Positions 24,475 to 24,611 of a DNA stretch of 24,611 nt are shown here, one piece after another. Position 1 is the stretch's first letter. Each line of letters starts with the position of its first letter. The DNA comes from Ascoidea tarda (nom. inval.) (taxonomy: Eukaryota; Ascomycota; Saccharomycetes; Ascoideales; Ascoideaceae), in assembly GCA_030560485.1 (NCBI GenBank), contig JAKTTS010000214.1, positions 1 to 24,611 of the forward strand, written 5' to 3'. Both the position numbers and the translations under genes were made by a program. The notes beneath the pieces were generated by a model. It was not told the DNA's origin. It made no database searches and saw nothing but the letters and a program-made list of their open reading frames with translations.

Positions 24475-24611
24475 TTATAAAGGGAAGCGAGATGAAATAC
24501 AAGGGATAGTGCGACGAATTTATATGAAAAATTAAAAAAATATGGAAGGCGACTTTTACAGTTTGGGAAATGAGTGGAAAATTACGTTATATTATATTGG
24601 ATGTATAAACA
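24475..24611. promoter_or_regulatory. DPP3 promoter region (cut by the window edge)
   Basis: The minus strand reads TATAAATT at 24524-24517, about 43 bp upstream of the first DPP3 ATG and 73 bp upstream of the second. Further upstream sequence is outside the window. Confidence 0.4.

Overview
This is a nuclear chromosome segment of a budding yeast (Saccharomycotina). Its proteins match Saccharomyces cerevisiae families one for one. Genes are compact and mostly intronless. The two introns I can support have yeast signals (GTACGT or GTAAGT donors; TACTAAC or CACTAAC branch sites). Coding sequence is strongly A+T rich, with long Asn, Asp and Ser runs and many microsatellites. One informative CTG codon (ATG31 residue 182, aligned to Leu in the S. 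cerevisiae protein) fits the standard code. A single MTH1/STD1-type gene would fit a lineage without the whole-genome duplication, but the window cannot prove that. I cannot name the species. No rRNA, tRNA, transposon, LTR element or virus-like element was recognised.

Layout, left to right. (1) 1-601: microsatellites. (2) 602-5939, all minus strand: a GPHR-family membrane protein, a small secreted Ser/Ala-rich protein ending in KKDEL, the mitochondrial import subunit gene TOM6 (proposed intron with a tiny last exon), and an unrecognised membrane protein with an Asn-Tyr run. (3) 5940-11605, plus strand: RVS161 (BAR protein), ATG31 (autophagy) and BRE1 (H2B ubiquitin ligase), behind a long promoter with a cluster of CACRTG motifs. 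(4) 12432-16274, minus strand: MTH1/STD1 (glucose signalling) and DGK1 (CTP-dependent diacylglycerol kinase). (5) 17093-18397, plus strand: SUR1/CSH1 (MIPC synthase), divergent from DGK1 across a G+C-rich, CpG-dense promoter with CCG/CGG palindromes. (6) 18958-24474, minus strand: ETT1, TMC1 (spliced; ubiquitin-like domain plus AN1 zinc finger) and DPP3. ETT1-TMC1 are also neighbours in S. cerevisiae (YOR051C-YOR052C).

The genes are independent housekeeping genes, not an operon-like system. The only functional pairing suggested by arrangement is the divergent DGK1-SUR1 pair, both lipid genes. The least familiar items are the KKDEL microprotein, the TOM6 mini-exon, the unrecognised membrane protein, a 20-bp inverted repeat flanking DGK1, and promoter motif clusters, including a near-PACE (Rpn4-type) site upstream of TMC1. 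I found no clearly undescribed multi-gene system.
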